Part shown: piece by piece, positions 43,374-50,370 of the stretch | How the letters are laid out: every line of letters starts with the position of its first letter | Numbering within the stretch: position 1 is the first letter of the stretch | Assembly (NCBI RefSeq): GCF_946892675.1 | Contig: NZ_CAMPOV010000001.1 | Coordinates: 1,772,033 to 1,836,032 of the forward strand | DNA: 64,000 nt | Origin: Arthrobacter sp. Marseille-P9274 | Lineage (GTDB): Bacteria; Actinomycetota; Actinomycetes; Actinomycetales; Micrococcaceae | Reading direction: 5' to 3' | Translations under genes and position numbers: made by a program | Notes under the pieces: model-generated | What the model was told of the DNA's origin: nothing | Seen by the model: the letters and a program-made list of their open reading frames with translations, nothing else | Database searches by the model: none

Positions 43374-44674
43374 GCCGTTACCTCTTCCTTGGAACCTTCG
43401 TGGGCGCTGCGGTCGGTGGCCGGGTGCGGGACGAACGTTCCGCCGGTGCCCAGGCCGCCGAACTCGTAGGCGCTTTCTGCATGCTGCGTCAGGTCCACGC
43501 CGGTGACTTCCTCTTCCTCGCTGACCCGGAAGCCCACGGTCTTGTGGATGGCCAGGCCGATGAGGACCGTCAGGATGGCGCAGTAGACGACGGAGACGAC
43601 TGCAGCAACAACCTGGGCCCACAGCTGGGCGAAGCCGCCGCCGTAGAAGAGGCCGCCGCCGGCGCCGTCGACCGGGAGGGCGATGAAGCCCAGGGCGAGC
43701 GTACCGACGATACCGGCGACCAGGTGGACGCCGACGACGTCGAGGGAGTCGTCGTAGCCGAGCTTGTACTTCAGTCCAACACCCAGGGCGGCGAGGACAC
43801 CGGCGACCAGGCCGAGGCCGATCGCGCCGACCGGCGACACGTTCGCACAGGCCGGGGTGATGGCGACCAGTCCGGCCACCACGCCGGAGGCTGCGCCGAG
43901 CGAGGTCGGGCGGCCATCGCGGATGCGTTCGGTTACCAGCCAGCCGAGCATGGCAGCGGCCGGGGCGGCCATGGTGTTGATCCAGATGAGGCCGGCTTCC
44001 TCAGCAGTGCCGGCAGCTCCGCCGTTGAAGCCGAACCAGCCGAACCACAGCAGCGCAGCGCCGAGCATAACGAACGGGATGTTGTGCGGACGCTGCGCCG
44101 GGTCCTTGCCGAAGCCCTTGCGCTTGCCGAGGATCAGGGCGAGGATCAGCCCGGCCATGCCGGCGTTGATGTGGACCACGGTGCCGCCGGCGAAGTCGAT
44201 GGCCTCCCCGGCCCAGGAGCCGATGGCGCCCTCTGCGCTGAGCAGGCCGCCGCCCCAGACCATGAAGGCCAGCGGGCAGTAGACCAGCGTGACCCAGATC
44301 GGGACGAAGAGGGCCCAGGAGCTGAACTTGGCGCGATCGGCGATGGCTCCGGAGATGAGCGCTACCGTGATGATCGCGAAGGTGGCACCGTAGCCTGCAC
44401 CGATCAGGTCCTCGGTGTTCAGCAGGCCTTCCATGCCGAAGGAGGCGAACGGGTTGCCGAACAGCTGCGCCACCCCGTCGCCGCCGCTCATGGAGTAGCC
44501 CCACAGCACCCACACCACGGCGACCAGACCGATGGAAATGAAGCTCATCATCATCATGTTCAAGGCGGCCTTGGCACGGGTCATGCCGCCGTAGAAGAAT
44601 GCCAAACCTGGCGTCATGAGCAGCACAAGGGCCGCCGAGATCATTACCCAGACGTGACCTGCTGACAGATCCAT
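43370..44674 (-). CDS. amtB: Ammonium transporter
   Basis: The 434-aa membrane protein has about 11 helices. It starts MDLSAGHVWVMISAALVLLM and contains TPGLAFFYGGM, DFAGGTVVHINAGMAGL (pore His) and GVHLVAGIVGTLALG (second pore His). The ATG at 44674 is preceded by GAGAGG; an ATG at 44761 would add a non-membrane extension. The first gene of amtB-glnB. Nitrogen-responsive control is expected from the family, but no AmtR/GlnR box was identified. Confidence 0.95.
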   Translation of the reverse strand: MDLSAGHVWVMISAALVLLMTPGLAFFYGGMTRAKAALNMMMMSFISIGLVAVVWVLWGYSMSGGDGVAQLFGNPFASFGMEGLLNTEDLIGAGYGATFAIITVALISGAIADRAKFSSWALFVPIWVTLVYCPLAFMVWGGGLLSAEGAIGSWAGEAIDFAGGTVVHINAGMAGLILALILGKRKGFGKDPAQRPHNIPFVMLGAALLWFGWFGFNGGAAGTAEEAGLIWINTMAAPAAAMLGWLVTERIRDGRPTSLGAASGVVAGLVAITPACANVSPVGAIGLGLVAGVLAALGVGLKYKLGYDDSLDVVGVHLVAGIVGTLALGFIALPVDGAGGGLFYGGGFAQLWAQVVAAVVSVVYCAILTVLIGLAIHKTVGFRVSEEEEVTGVDLTQHAESAYEFGGLGTGGTFVPHPATDRSAHEGSKEEVTA

Positions 44675-44849
44675 TTTCACGTCCTCTCGTCCATGGGCGG
44701 GCTGTTCCCGCATCTGCATCAAGATTGCCGGGCACGTGTTTCCTGCGATGGGTGGCCACATTGCGGGAAAGTTACAAGGAATGCGCGCAGGTAAAACCCG
44801 CTTGTCGTGCGTGTTTCAGACGTGTTTCACACCCGGCTAGGGTTGATCC

Positions 44850-46106
44850 ATGCCCCTCTTCCGCCGGTTGGTGACCGTTCCGGGCGCCCCTCGAGACGTC
44901 CGCGACAAAGTGTCCCGCGCCCCGCTACCGCGGGACATCAAGGTCCTGATCGCCGCCGCGTTCGTTATCGCCCTTGGCTATGGCATCGTCGCGCCGGTCC
45001 TGCCACAGTTCGCCGCGAGTTTCAACGTAGGCGTGGCAGCCGCCAGCGTCATCGTCAGCGTCTTCGCCTTCATGCGCCTCGTCTTCGCTCCCGTCGGCGG
45101 TGCCCTCGTCGGCAAGTGGGGCGAGCGCCGTGTCTACCTCATTGGCCTGCTGATTGTTGCGGTCTCGACCGGCGCCTGCGCCATCGCACAGGACTACTGG
45201 CAGCTGCTGCTGTTCCGCGGCCTTGGCGGCGCCGGTTCCACCATGTTCACCGTCTCCGCAACCGCCCTCATTCTCAGGCTCGCCCCGCCGAACAACCGGG
45301 GCAGGGTGTCCGGCGCCTACGCGTCAACCTTCCTCCTGGGCGGTATCCTCGGCCCGGTCGCCGGCGGCCTGCTGGCAGGGTTCGGACTGCGCATGCCCTT
45401 CATCGTCTATGCCGTCGCGCTGGTCATTGCCGCCGCGGTGGTCGCCGTGATGCTGAAGAAACCGCCGGCCGGAACCGGCGAGGACGTCCCCGTTCCCGAG
45501 CCGATGGCCGTGCGCGAGGCGTTGGCGGACCCCGCCTACAGGGCGGCGATCGTATCCTCGTTCGCGAATGGCTGGGCGACCTTCGGCGTCCGGATGGCGC
45601 TGATTCCTATTTTCGCCGCGGCCGTACTGGGAGCCGGGCCGGCGACCGCCGGCCTTGCGCTCGCGGTTTTCGCCGTGGGCAACGCACTGGCCCTGACATT
45701 TTCCGGCAGGCTCTCCGATTCCGCCGGGCGGCGGCCTTTGGTGATCGTCGGGCTGGTCATCGCGGGGCTGTCCATAGCCGCCATTGGATTCACCGAGTCC
45801 GTCCCGCTCTTCGTGGCCGCTTCCATAACGGCGGGTTTCGGTTCGGGCCTCCTCGGTCCGGCCCAGCAGGCCGCGGTCGCCGACATCATCGGCAATGACC
45901 GCACCGGCGGCAAGGTGCTGGCGGTCGTTCAGATGGCTACGGACGGCGGCGCCATCCTCGGCCCGGTGCTGGCCGGCGTCCTGGCAGACCGCCTCGGCTA
46001 CGACTGGGCCTTTGCCGCCACCGGAGCCGTCGCGCTGGCCGCGGCGCTGCTGTGGGCGCTGTTCGGCCGCGAAACCCTGGCCAGGCCCTCCCCGCCGAAG
46101 TCCTGA
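44850..46106 (+). CDS. MFS transporter
   Basis: The 418-aa protein has 12 predicted membrane helices in two halves. The motif-A-like loop between helices 2 and 3 is GGALVGKWGERRVYLIG, and the second half repeats it in SGRLSDSAGRRPLVIVG. The first 28 residues are polar and basic. The drug/sugar efflux type is likely; the substrate cannot be told. TAGGGT ends 6 nt before the ATG, with TTCAGA 17 bp upstream, so a leaderless transcript is likely. It is divergent from amtB (175 bp). Confidence 0.87.
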   Translation: MPLFRRLVTVPGAPRDVRDKVSRAPLPRDIKVLIAAAFVIALGYGIVAPVLPQFAASFNVGVAAASVIVSVFAFMRLVFAPVGGALVGKWGERRVYLIGLLIVAVSTGACAIAQDYWQLLLFRGLGGAGSTMFTVSATALILRLAPPNNRGRVSGAYASTFLLGGILGPVAGGLLAGFGLRMPFIVYAVALVIAAAVVAVMLKKPPAGTGEDVPVPEPMAVREALADPAYRAAIVSSFANGWATFGVRMALIPIFAAAVLGAGPATAGLALAVFAVGNALALTFSGRLSDSAGRRPLVIVGLVIAGLSIAAIGFTESVPLFVAASITAGFGSGLLGPAQQAAVADIIGNDRTGGKVLAVVQMATDGGAILGPVLAGVLADRLGYDWAFAATGAVALAAALLWALFGRETLARPSPPKS

Positions 46107-46121
46107 CCCATTAAGGCACCC

Positions 46122-46468
46122 ATGCAGGACGATCAGGTAGACCGCAACCTCAAGGGAACGGACGATCTCGACGTCGACGGCTGGAACAAGGCCGACTGGA
46201 ACGGCGTCTTCGCCCACCACCATACGGACGACGTCCTCGTCGATTGGAAGGGCTAGGAACCCACGCACGGCGTCATCGAGCATATTGACGCGATGAAGGC
46301 GTGCGTGCAGGCCGCAGATGGGACACCGCCCCGCATCCCCGCCCACCCATCCGCTTCGGATCAGGCGAGTGGACCTGCGTCATCGGGGAATTCGAAGACG
46401 GCAGCCGAAGGGTGACTGTGGCCAAATGGAAGGACGGCGCGATCGCCGACGAGTATATTTGGGCCTAG
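46122..46468 (+). pseudogene. NTF2/SnoaL-like protein, disrupted
   Basis: Translation from ATG 46122 gives a SnoaL-like start (WNKADWNGVFAHHHTDDVLVDWKG) of 44 codons, then an in-frame TAG (46254). The family sequence continues through the stop (EPTHGVIEHIDAMKA) and then shifts frame near 46336-46350 into GSGEWTCVIGEFEDGSRR and VAKWKDGAIADEYIWA, ending at TAG 46466. One nonsense mutation plus one frameshift, with homology kept on both sides, marks a recent pseudogene of a small polyketide-cyclase-like or steroid-isomerase-like protein. It lies 15 bp after the MFS gene. Confidence 0.8.
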
Positions 46469-46481
46469 ACCCCGCAGCGAA

Positions 46482-46514
46482 CGAAAGCCGCCCACCCTCG
46501 CTGGGCGGCTTTCG
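46482..46514 (+). terminator. Terminator after the pseudogene
   Basis: CGAAAGCCGCCCA (46482-46494) pairs perfectly over 13 bp with TGGGCGGCTTTCG (46502-46514) around a 7-nt loop. It closes the MFS-pseudogene transcript. Confidence 0.85.
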
Positions 46515-46612
46515 TAGTGAGGACAGTGGCCCGGCCGAAGAGTGAACCGCGGCTGGATGGGCAGGAAACCCAGCCGGCAAGGCAGGACCGGCCGGAGCAA
46601 GAGAAGGGAAGC

Positions 46613-47950
46613 ATGGACACCGCCACGCTCACCTTCGCGCCGCCCTGCGGTCCGGTGCACGCGCGGGATGACGGCGCCGTCGTCCGGGCCACCGGCATTC
46701 CCTACGCGACCGCAGACCGCTTCGCCGTCCCGGTCCCGTCGCGGGACCGGACAGAACCGTTCGTGGCGGCGGAACCGTCGCCGGCCTGCCCGCAGGTCCG
46801 CTCACGCTTCCTCGCCGAAGTCCTTGGCGACGCGCTGGCGGGCCTCCGCCAGGATGAGCATTGCCAGCGGCTCTCCATCACGCTGCCGCGTAATGTGCGA
46901 ACCGACGAGCGTCTTCCGGTCATGGTCTGGATCCATGGAGGTTCGTATACCACCGGGGCCGGCGACGCTCCGATCATGGACCCGGCCCGGCTGGTCGCCG
47001 AACAACGCGTAATCGTGGTGGCGGTGACGTACCGGCTGGGTCTCTTCGGCTTCCTGGGATCCGGGCACACCCGGCCCGCCAACCTCGGGCTGCTGGACCA
47101 ACTCCAGGCCCTGCGCTGGGTGCAGCGCAACATCCCGGCCTTCGGCGGCGATCCGGACCGGGTCACCCTGTTTGGCCAGTCCTCGGGCGGCGACGCCGTC
47201 GCCCATCTCATGGCGGCTCCCGGGGCGGAAGCGCTGTTTCGCAGGGCCATCCTCCAGAGTCCGCCGCTGGGCATCTCCCGCGGCCGGCACAGGATGCACG
47301 CCGCCATGGCCCGGGCGGCGGAGGCGGTCACCGCCGATATGCCAGCCGACGAGGTCGTCGCGCTGCAGTCCGAGGTCCAGCGGCATGCCGCTTCGTTCGG
47401 GCTTATGGGGCAGATGGCGTTCGGCACCCAGTACGGGCACCATCCCCTGCCGGCGGAACACGGGATCAATGCGGCCTGGGACCGCACAGCCCCGCAGATC
47501 GACATCCTCATCGGCCACACTGCCGAAGAGGCGCGGCTCTATCTGCCCACGGTGCCTGCACTGCAGCGGGCCATTCGGGTGCCGCTGATCGGTGCCCTGA
47601 TCCGCCGCGCCATCGTCAGGACCGTGACGGCGGCGGTCTACTCCCGGGCCATCCGCCGGTTCGCCAGGCGCCATGCACGTGCCGGCGGCATCGCCCACAG
47701 GTACGTGATCTCCTGGGCCGCCCCCGGCAATCCGTACGGCTCTGCCCACACAATCGACCTGCCGCTGCTGCTCGGCACCCGGCAGTCCTGGGCCGCGTCG
47801 CGGTTGCTGGCCGGGGTCTCGTGGGAGACCGTCGACGAACAGGGCCGGCGGCTGCGGCAGTTGTGGGCCGATTTCTCCCGCGGGGTCCCGCTGCAGGAGA
47901 GGGGCCGCATCCCCGGCCTTCTGAGCTATCGCCGGATCAAGCGTCGGTGA
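46613..47950 (+). CDS. Type B carboxylesterase
   Basis: The 445-aa protein has the type B esterase layout: oxyanion HGG (residues 108-110), nucleophile Ser190 in FGQSSGG, Glu in HTAEEARLYLP, and catalytic His in GSAHTIDLPLLLG. The usual GESAGG elbow is GQSSGG. There is no signal peptide, so it is cytoplasmic. GAGAAGGGA precedes the ATG. Substrate unknown. It ends 4 bp before the operator of the dioxygenase gene. Confidence 0.9.
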   Translation: MDTATLTFAPPCGPVHARDDGAVVRATGIPYATADRFAVPVPSRDRTEPFVAAEPSPACPQVRSRFLAEVLGDALAGLRQDEHCQRLSITLPRNVRTDERLPVMVWIHGGSYTTGAGDAPIMDPARLVAEQRVIVVAVTYRLGLFGFLGSGHTRPANLGLLDQLQALRWVQRNIPAFGGDPDRVTLFGQSSGGDAVAHLMAAPGAEALFRRAILQSPPLGISRGRHRMHAAMARAAEAVTADMPADEVVALQSEVQRHAASFGLMGQMAFGTQYGHHPLPAEHGINAAWDRTAPQIDILIGHTAEEARLYLPTVPALQRAIRVPLIGALIRRAIVRTVTAAVYSRAIRRFARRHARAGGIAHRYVISWAAPGNPYGSAHTIDLPLLLGTRQSWAASRLLAGVSWETVDEQGRRLRQLWADFSRGVPLQERGRIPGLLSYRRIKRR

Positions 47951-47952
47951 AT

Positions 47953-47982
47953 ACTTGAAACTTCAATAAAAAACCGTACACT
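47953..47982 (+). promoter_or_regulatory. Leaderless promoter with overlapping operator, dioxygenase gene
   Basis: TTGAAA (47955-47960, -35) and TACACT (47977-47982, -10) are 16 bp apart; the ATG follows after exactly 6 nt and no ribosome site exists, so the mRNA should start at the ATG. TTGAA-AC-TTCAA (47955-47966) overlaps the -35 and matches the operator at 37105-37120, as expected for a repressor. Confidence 0.7.
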
Positions 47983-47988
47983 GGAACC

Positions 47989-48786
47989 ATGCCTGAAACC
48001 GCCACTCTCCCCCCTGTCCTCTTCCTCAGCCACGGCGCTCCCCCGCTGGCGGACGACGCAACGTGGACGCGGCAGCTGGCCGACTGGTCCACCGGCTTCG
48101 ACAAGCCGAAGGACATCCTGATGGTGTCCGCGCATTGGGAGAACGCCCCCGTCACGCTGAGCGCCACCGAGCGGAAGACCGACCTCGTCTACGACTTCTG
48201 GGGTTTCCCGCAGAAGTACTACGACGTCACCTACGACGCCCCGCTGGCCCCGGAACTGGCTTCCGAGGTGGACCGGCTGGTGTCCGTGCACGGCCATCAC
48301 GTGGAGCACGACGAGTCCCGCGGCCTCGACCACGGCGCCTACGTTCCGCTGGTGGAGATGTTCCCGGACGCGGACGTTCCTGTGGTGCAGATGTCAATGC
48401 CGACACTGGATCCGCAGGGCCTGTTCGAGCTCGGTAAGTCCCTGGCCCCGCTCCGCGAGCGCGGTACGCTGATCGTGGGCTCCGGCTTCACCACCCACAA
48501 CCTGCGCTGGTTCAACCCCGCGGCGGGCCCGGACACGACCCCGCCCGCGGCCTCGAGCGAGTTCGACCACTGGGCCGAGGAGGCGATGGCCCGCGGCGAC
48601 GTCGATTCAATCCTCGACTTCCTGCATAAGGCGCCGGCCGCGCGGGAGGCACATCCGCGTTCCGAGCACTGGGCCCCGCTGTACGTTGCCCTCGGAGCCG
48701 CCTACGCCTCCAGCGGCATCGAAGCCAAGACGGCGATCGACGGGTTCTGGTTCGGCCTCTCCAAGCGCTCCTGGACGCTGACCTAG
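47989..48786 (+). CDS. LigB/DODA-type extradiol dioxygenase (YgiD-like)
   Basis: The 265-aa protein belongs to the class III extradiol ring-cleavage family. Metal-ligand candidates are His15 (LFLSHGAPP) and His49 (MVSAHWEN), with His in LDHGAYVPLVEMF and GSGFTTHNLRWF. Related enzymes open catechols or L-DOPA. The substrate here is unknown. It is monocistronic, leaderless, and shares an operator motif with the VOC gene. It ends 39 bp before a terminator split by the second IS copy. Confidence 0.9.
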   Translation: MPETATLPPVLFLSHGAPPLADDATWTRQLADWSTGFDKPKDILMVSAHWENAPVTLSATERKTDLVYDFWGFPQKYYDVTYDAPLAPELASEVDRLVSVHGHHVEHDESRGLDHGAYVPLVEMFPDADVPVVQMSMPTLDPQGLFELGKSLAPLRERGTLIVGSGFTTHNLRWFNPAAGPDTTPPAASSEFDHWAEEAMARGDVDSILDFLHKAPAAREAHPRSEHWAPLYVALGAAYASSGIEAKTAIDGFWFGLSKRSWTLT

Positions 48787-48825
48787 CAGCGGCCCGGGAC
48801 CGTGCGGCAACAGGCCCTCAATACT

Positions 48826-48845
48826 GAAGGCGCCTCCTGCGAATT
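48826..48845. terminator. Left half of terminator split by IS copy 2, with target duplication
   Basis: GAAGGCGCCTCCTGCG (48826-48841) is the exact reverse complement of 50289-50304 beyond the IS. AATT (48842-48845) is the target duplication and was the loop. Without the IS the site is a perfect 36-bp palindrome between the convergent dioxygenase and ftsY genes. Confidence 0.94.
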
Positions 48846-48847
48846 TG

Positions 48848-48903
48848 AAGTGCTCCCCGGAAGTTGGACTGAGAAATTCAGTTCCGACATCCGGGGAGCA
48901 CTT
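48848..48903 (+). promoter_or_regulatory. IS left-end stem-loop, copy 2
   Basis: AAGTGCTCCCCGG (48848-48860) pairs perfectly over 13 bp with CCGGGGAGCACTT (48891-48903), then TT and the orfA ATG. Compared with copy 1, the C-G pair in AACTG/CAGTT is G-C here (AAGTG/CACTT): both sides changed and the stem was kept. Confidence 0.78.
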
Positions 48904-48905
48904 TT

Positions 48906-49394
48906 ATGTATGCACGTAGTTCGTTGTCGGTTGTGCAGCGGGAGGCCGCTGTAGCGTGGTTCGAGAAGGGCATCGCAGATACGGCGACCGCAACCATACT
49001 GGGCGTGGCCCGCTGGCCGGTTAGGCACCTTTATCGGCGGTGGAGGATCCATGGTCGAGGAGCGCTCGTGGGCAAACCGACAAAAAAGGCGTACTCGTTC
49101 GAGTTTAAGCTCGCCTTGGTAGAGAAGTTCCTGGCCGGTGAGAGCGCTTCGGACCTCGCGGCTGAGGCGGACCTGTCCTCACCTCGTCTGCTCGAGACAT
49201 GGGTACGGGTATATCACCGCCAGGGCGCGGACGCCCTGCGTCCGAAGCCTAAAGGCAGACCGAGGAAGCCCGGCGCTCCACCGCCGGCGGAGCCATCTGA
49301 ACTGGAGCGGCTGCGCCGGGAGAATGAACGGCTGCGGGCGGAAGTGGCCTACCTGGGAAAATTGCGGGCCTTGAGGGCACCAAAACAACGGTGA
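48906..49394 (+). CDS. IS3-family transposase OrfA, copy 2
   Basis: The 162-aa protein has the same layout as OrfA of copy 1: N-terminal helix-turn-helix (ADTATATILGVARWPVRHLY), second helix-turn-helix (ASDLAAEADLSSPRLLETWV) and the leucine-zipper-like end (ELERLRRENERLRAEVAYLG). About 33 of the first 125 residues differ from copy 1, whereas the last 37 are identical. The TGA overlaps the orfB GTG. The DNA-binding half may therefore have been exchanged or evolved faster than the catalytic part. Confidence 0.93.
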   Translation: MYARSSLSVVQREAAVAWFEKGIADTATATILGVARWPVRHLYRRWRIHGRGALVGKPTKKAYSFEFKLALVEKFLAGESASDLAAEADLSSPRLLETWVRVYHRQGADALRPKPKGRPRKPGAPPPAEPSELERLRRENERLRAEVAYLGKLRALRAPKQR

Positions 49395-50245
49395 AGGTTC
49401 AGGCCATCATCGCCCTCAAGGCCGACTTTTCGCTGCCGGTTCTGCTGCAGGTCGCCGGCTTGGCCCGTTCGACGTTCTTCTACCACCAGGCCCGACTCAG
49501 GGCTCCCGACCCGAAGGAAGCAGTCAAGAGCGCTGCCACGACCATCTTCACAAAGAACCATGGCAGATACGGGCACCGCCGCATCCACACTGAACTGACC
49601 CGGCAAGGGTGGACGATCGCGAAGAAGACCGTGCTGAAGCTCATGCGTTCCCTGCAGCTCGTCTGCAAGGTCCGGCAAAGGAAACGCTACAACTCCTACC
49701 AAGGCGAACAGGGCAAAACTGCCCCCAATCTGCTGAACCGGGACTTCGATGCCGATGCCCCGAACCAGAAGTGGGTAACGGATGTGACCGAGTTCAGAGT
49801 CGACGGTCGAAAACTCTACCTCTCACCCGTCATGGACCTTTTCGACCGGCAGATCCTCTCCTACACCGTCGGCCTGTCCCCGAACCTGGCGCTCACCAAC
49901 ACCTCACTGCGTATGGCGCTGGCAACGCTCGAGTATGGGCAGAAACCGATCGTGCACTCAGACCAGGGATTCCAATACCAGCACGCCTCATGGCGGAGAC
50001 TCCTGCAGGGCGCCAACGCCATCCAATCGATGTCCCGCAAGGGCAACTGCTACGACAACGCAGTGATGGAAAACTTCTTCGGACACCTCAAGGAAGAGCT
50101 CTTCCACCATGTCCGATTCCTCAGCACCGGCGCACTCACATCAGCCATCCACGAATACATCCGCTGGTACAACACCGAAAGGATCTCCACAAAGCTTGAG
50201 GGCCTGAGCCCGGTGCAATACCGTGCTCAGGCCCTCAAGGTTTAG
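49391..50245 (+). CDS. IS3-family transposase OrfB (DDE integrase), copy 2
   Basis: The 284-aa protein keeps Asp131, Asp191 and Glu227 of the DD35E triad and differs from copy 1 at about 18 positions, mostly conservative and many near the C-terminus (STGALTSAIHEYIR, ALKV). It is intact and probably active or recently active. Start and coupling are as in copy 1. Confidence 0.95.
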   Translation: MKVQAIIALKADFSLPVLLQVAGLARSTFFYHQARLRAPDPKEAVKSAATTIFTKNHGRYGHRRIHTELTRQGWTIAKKTVLKLMRSLQLVCKVRQRKRYNSYQGEQGKTAPNLLNRDFDADAPNQKWVTDVTEFRVDGRKLYLSPVMDLFDRQILSYTVGLSPNLALTNTSLRMALATLEYGQKPIVHSDQGFQYQHASWRRLLQGANAIQSMSRKGNCYDNAVMENFFGHLKEELFHHVRFLSTGALTSAIHEYIRWYNTERISTKLEGLSPVQYRAQALKV

Positions 50246-50284
50246 GCTCTTAATTACCCAGTCCAGCTTCAGGGGACCAGTTCA

Positions 50285-50304
50285 AATTCGCAGGAGGCGC
50301 CTTC
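50285..50304. terminator. Right half of terminator split by IS copy 2
   Basis: AATT (50285-50288) is the second copy of the target duplication, and CGCAGGAGGCGCCTTC (50289-50304) is the perfect complement of 48826-48841. Confidence 0.94.
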
Positions 50305-50310
50305 TGTGCA

Positions 50311-50352
50311 CGGCGGGCGGCCAGCGGCGGGCGGCCAGCGGCGGGCGGCCAG
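50311..50352. repeat. 14-bp tandem repeat, three units
   Basis: CGGCGGGCGGCCAG occurs three times without change at 50311, 50325 and 50339, and a broken fourth unit (CGGCGGAGGCC) follows. It lies 18 bp downstream of the ftsY stop, between it and the split terminator. Confidence 0.95.
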
Positions 50353-50370
50353 CGGCGGAGGCCGCGGCGG

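Larger units (their letters stand above)
48846..50284 (+). mobile_element. IS3-family insertion sequence, copy 2 (1439 bp)
   Basis: Same length and organisation as the copy at 10229-11667. The left end is TGAAGTGCTCCCCGGAAG and the right end, read inward, TGAACTGGTCCCCTGAAG. A 4-bp duplication AATT flanks it. Both genes are open. orfB is nearly the same as in copy 1 while the 5' part of orfA is clearly diverged, so the copies are not a recent duplication throughout. It too sits in the loop of a perfect intergenic stem-loop. Confidence 0.95.
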
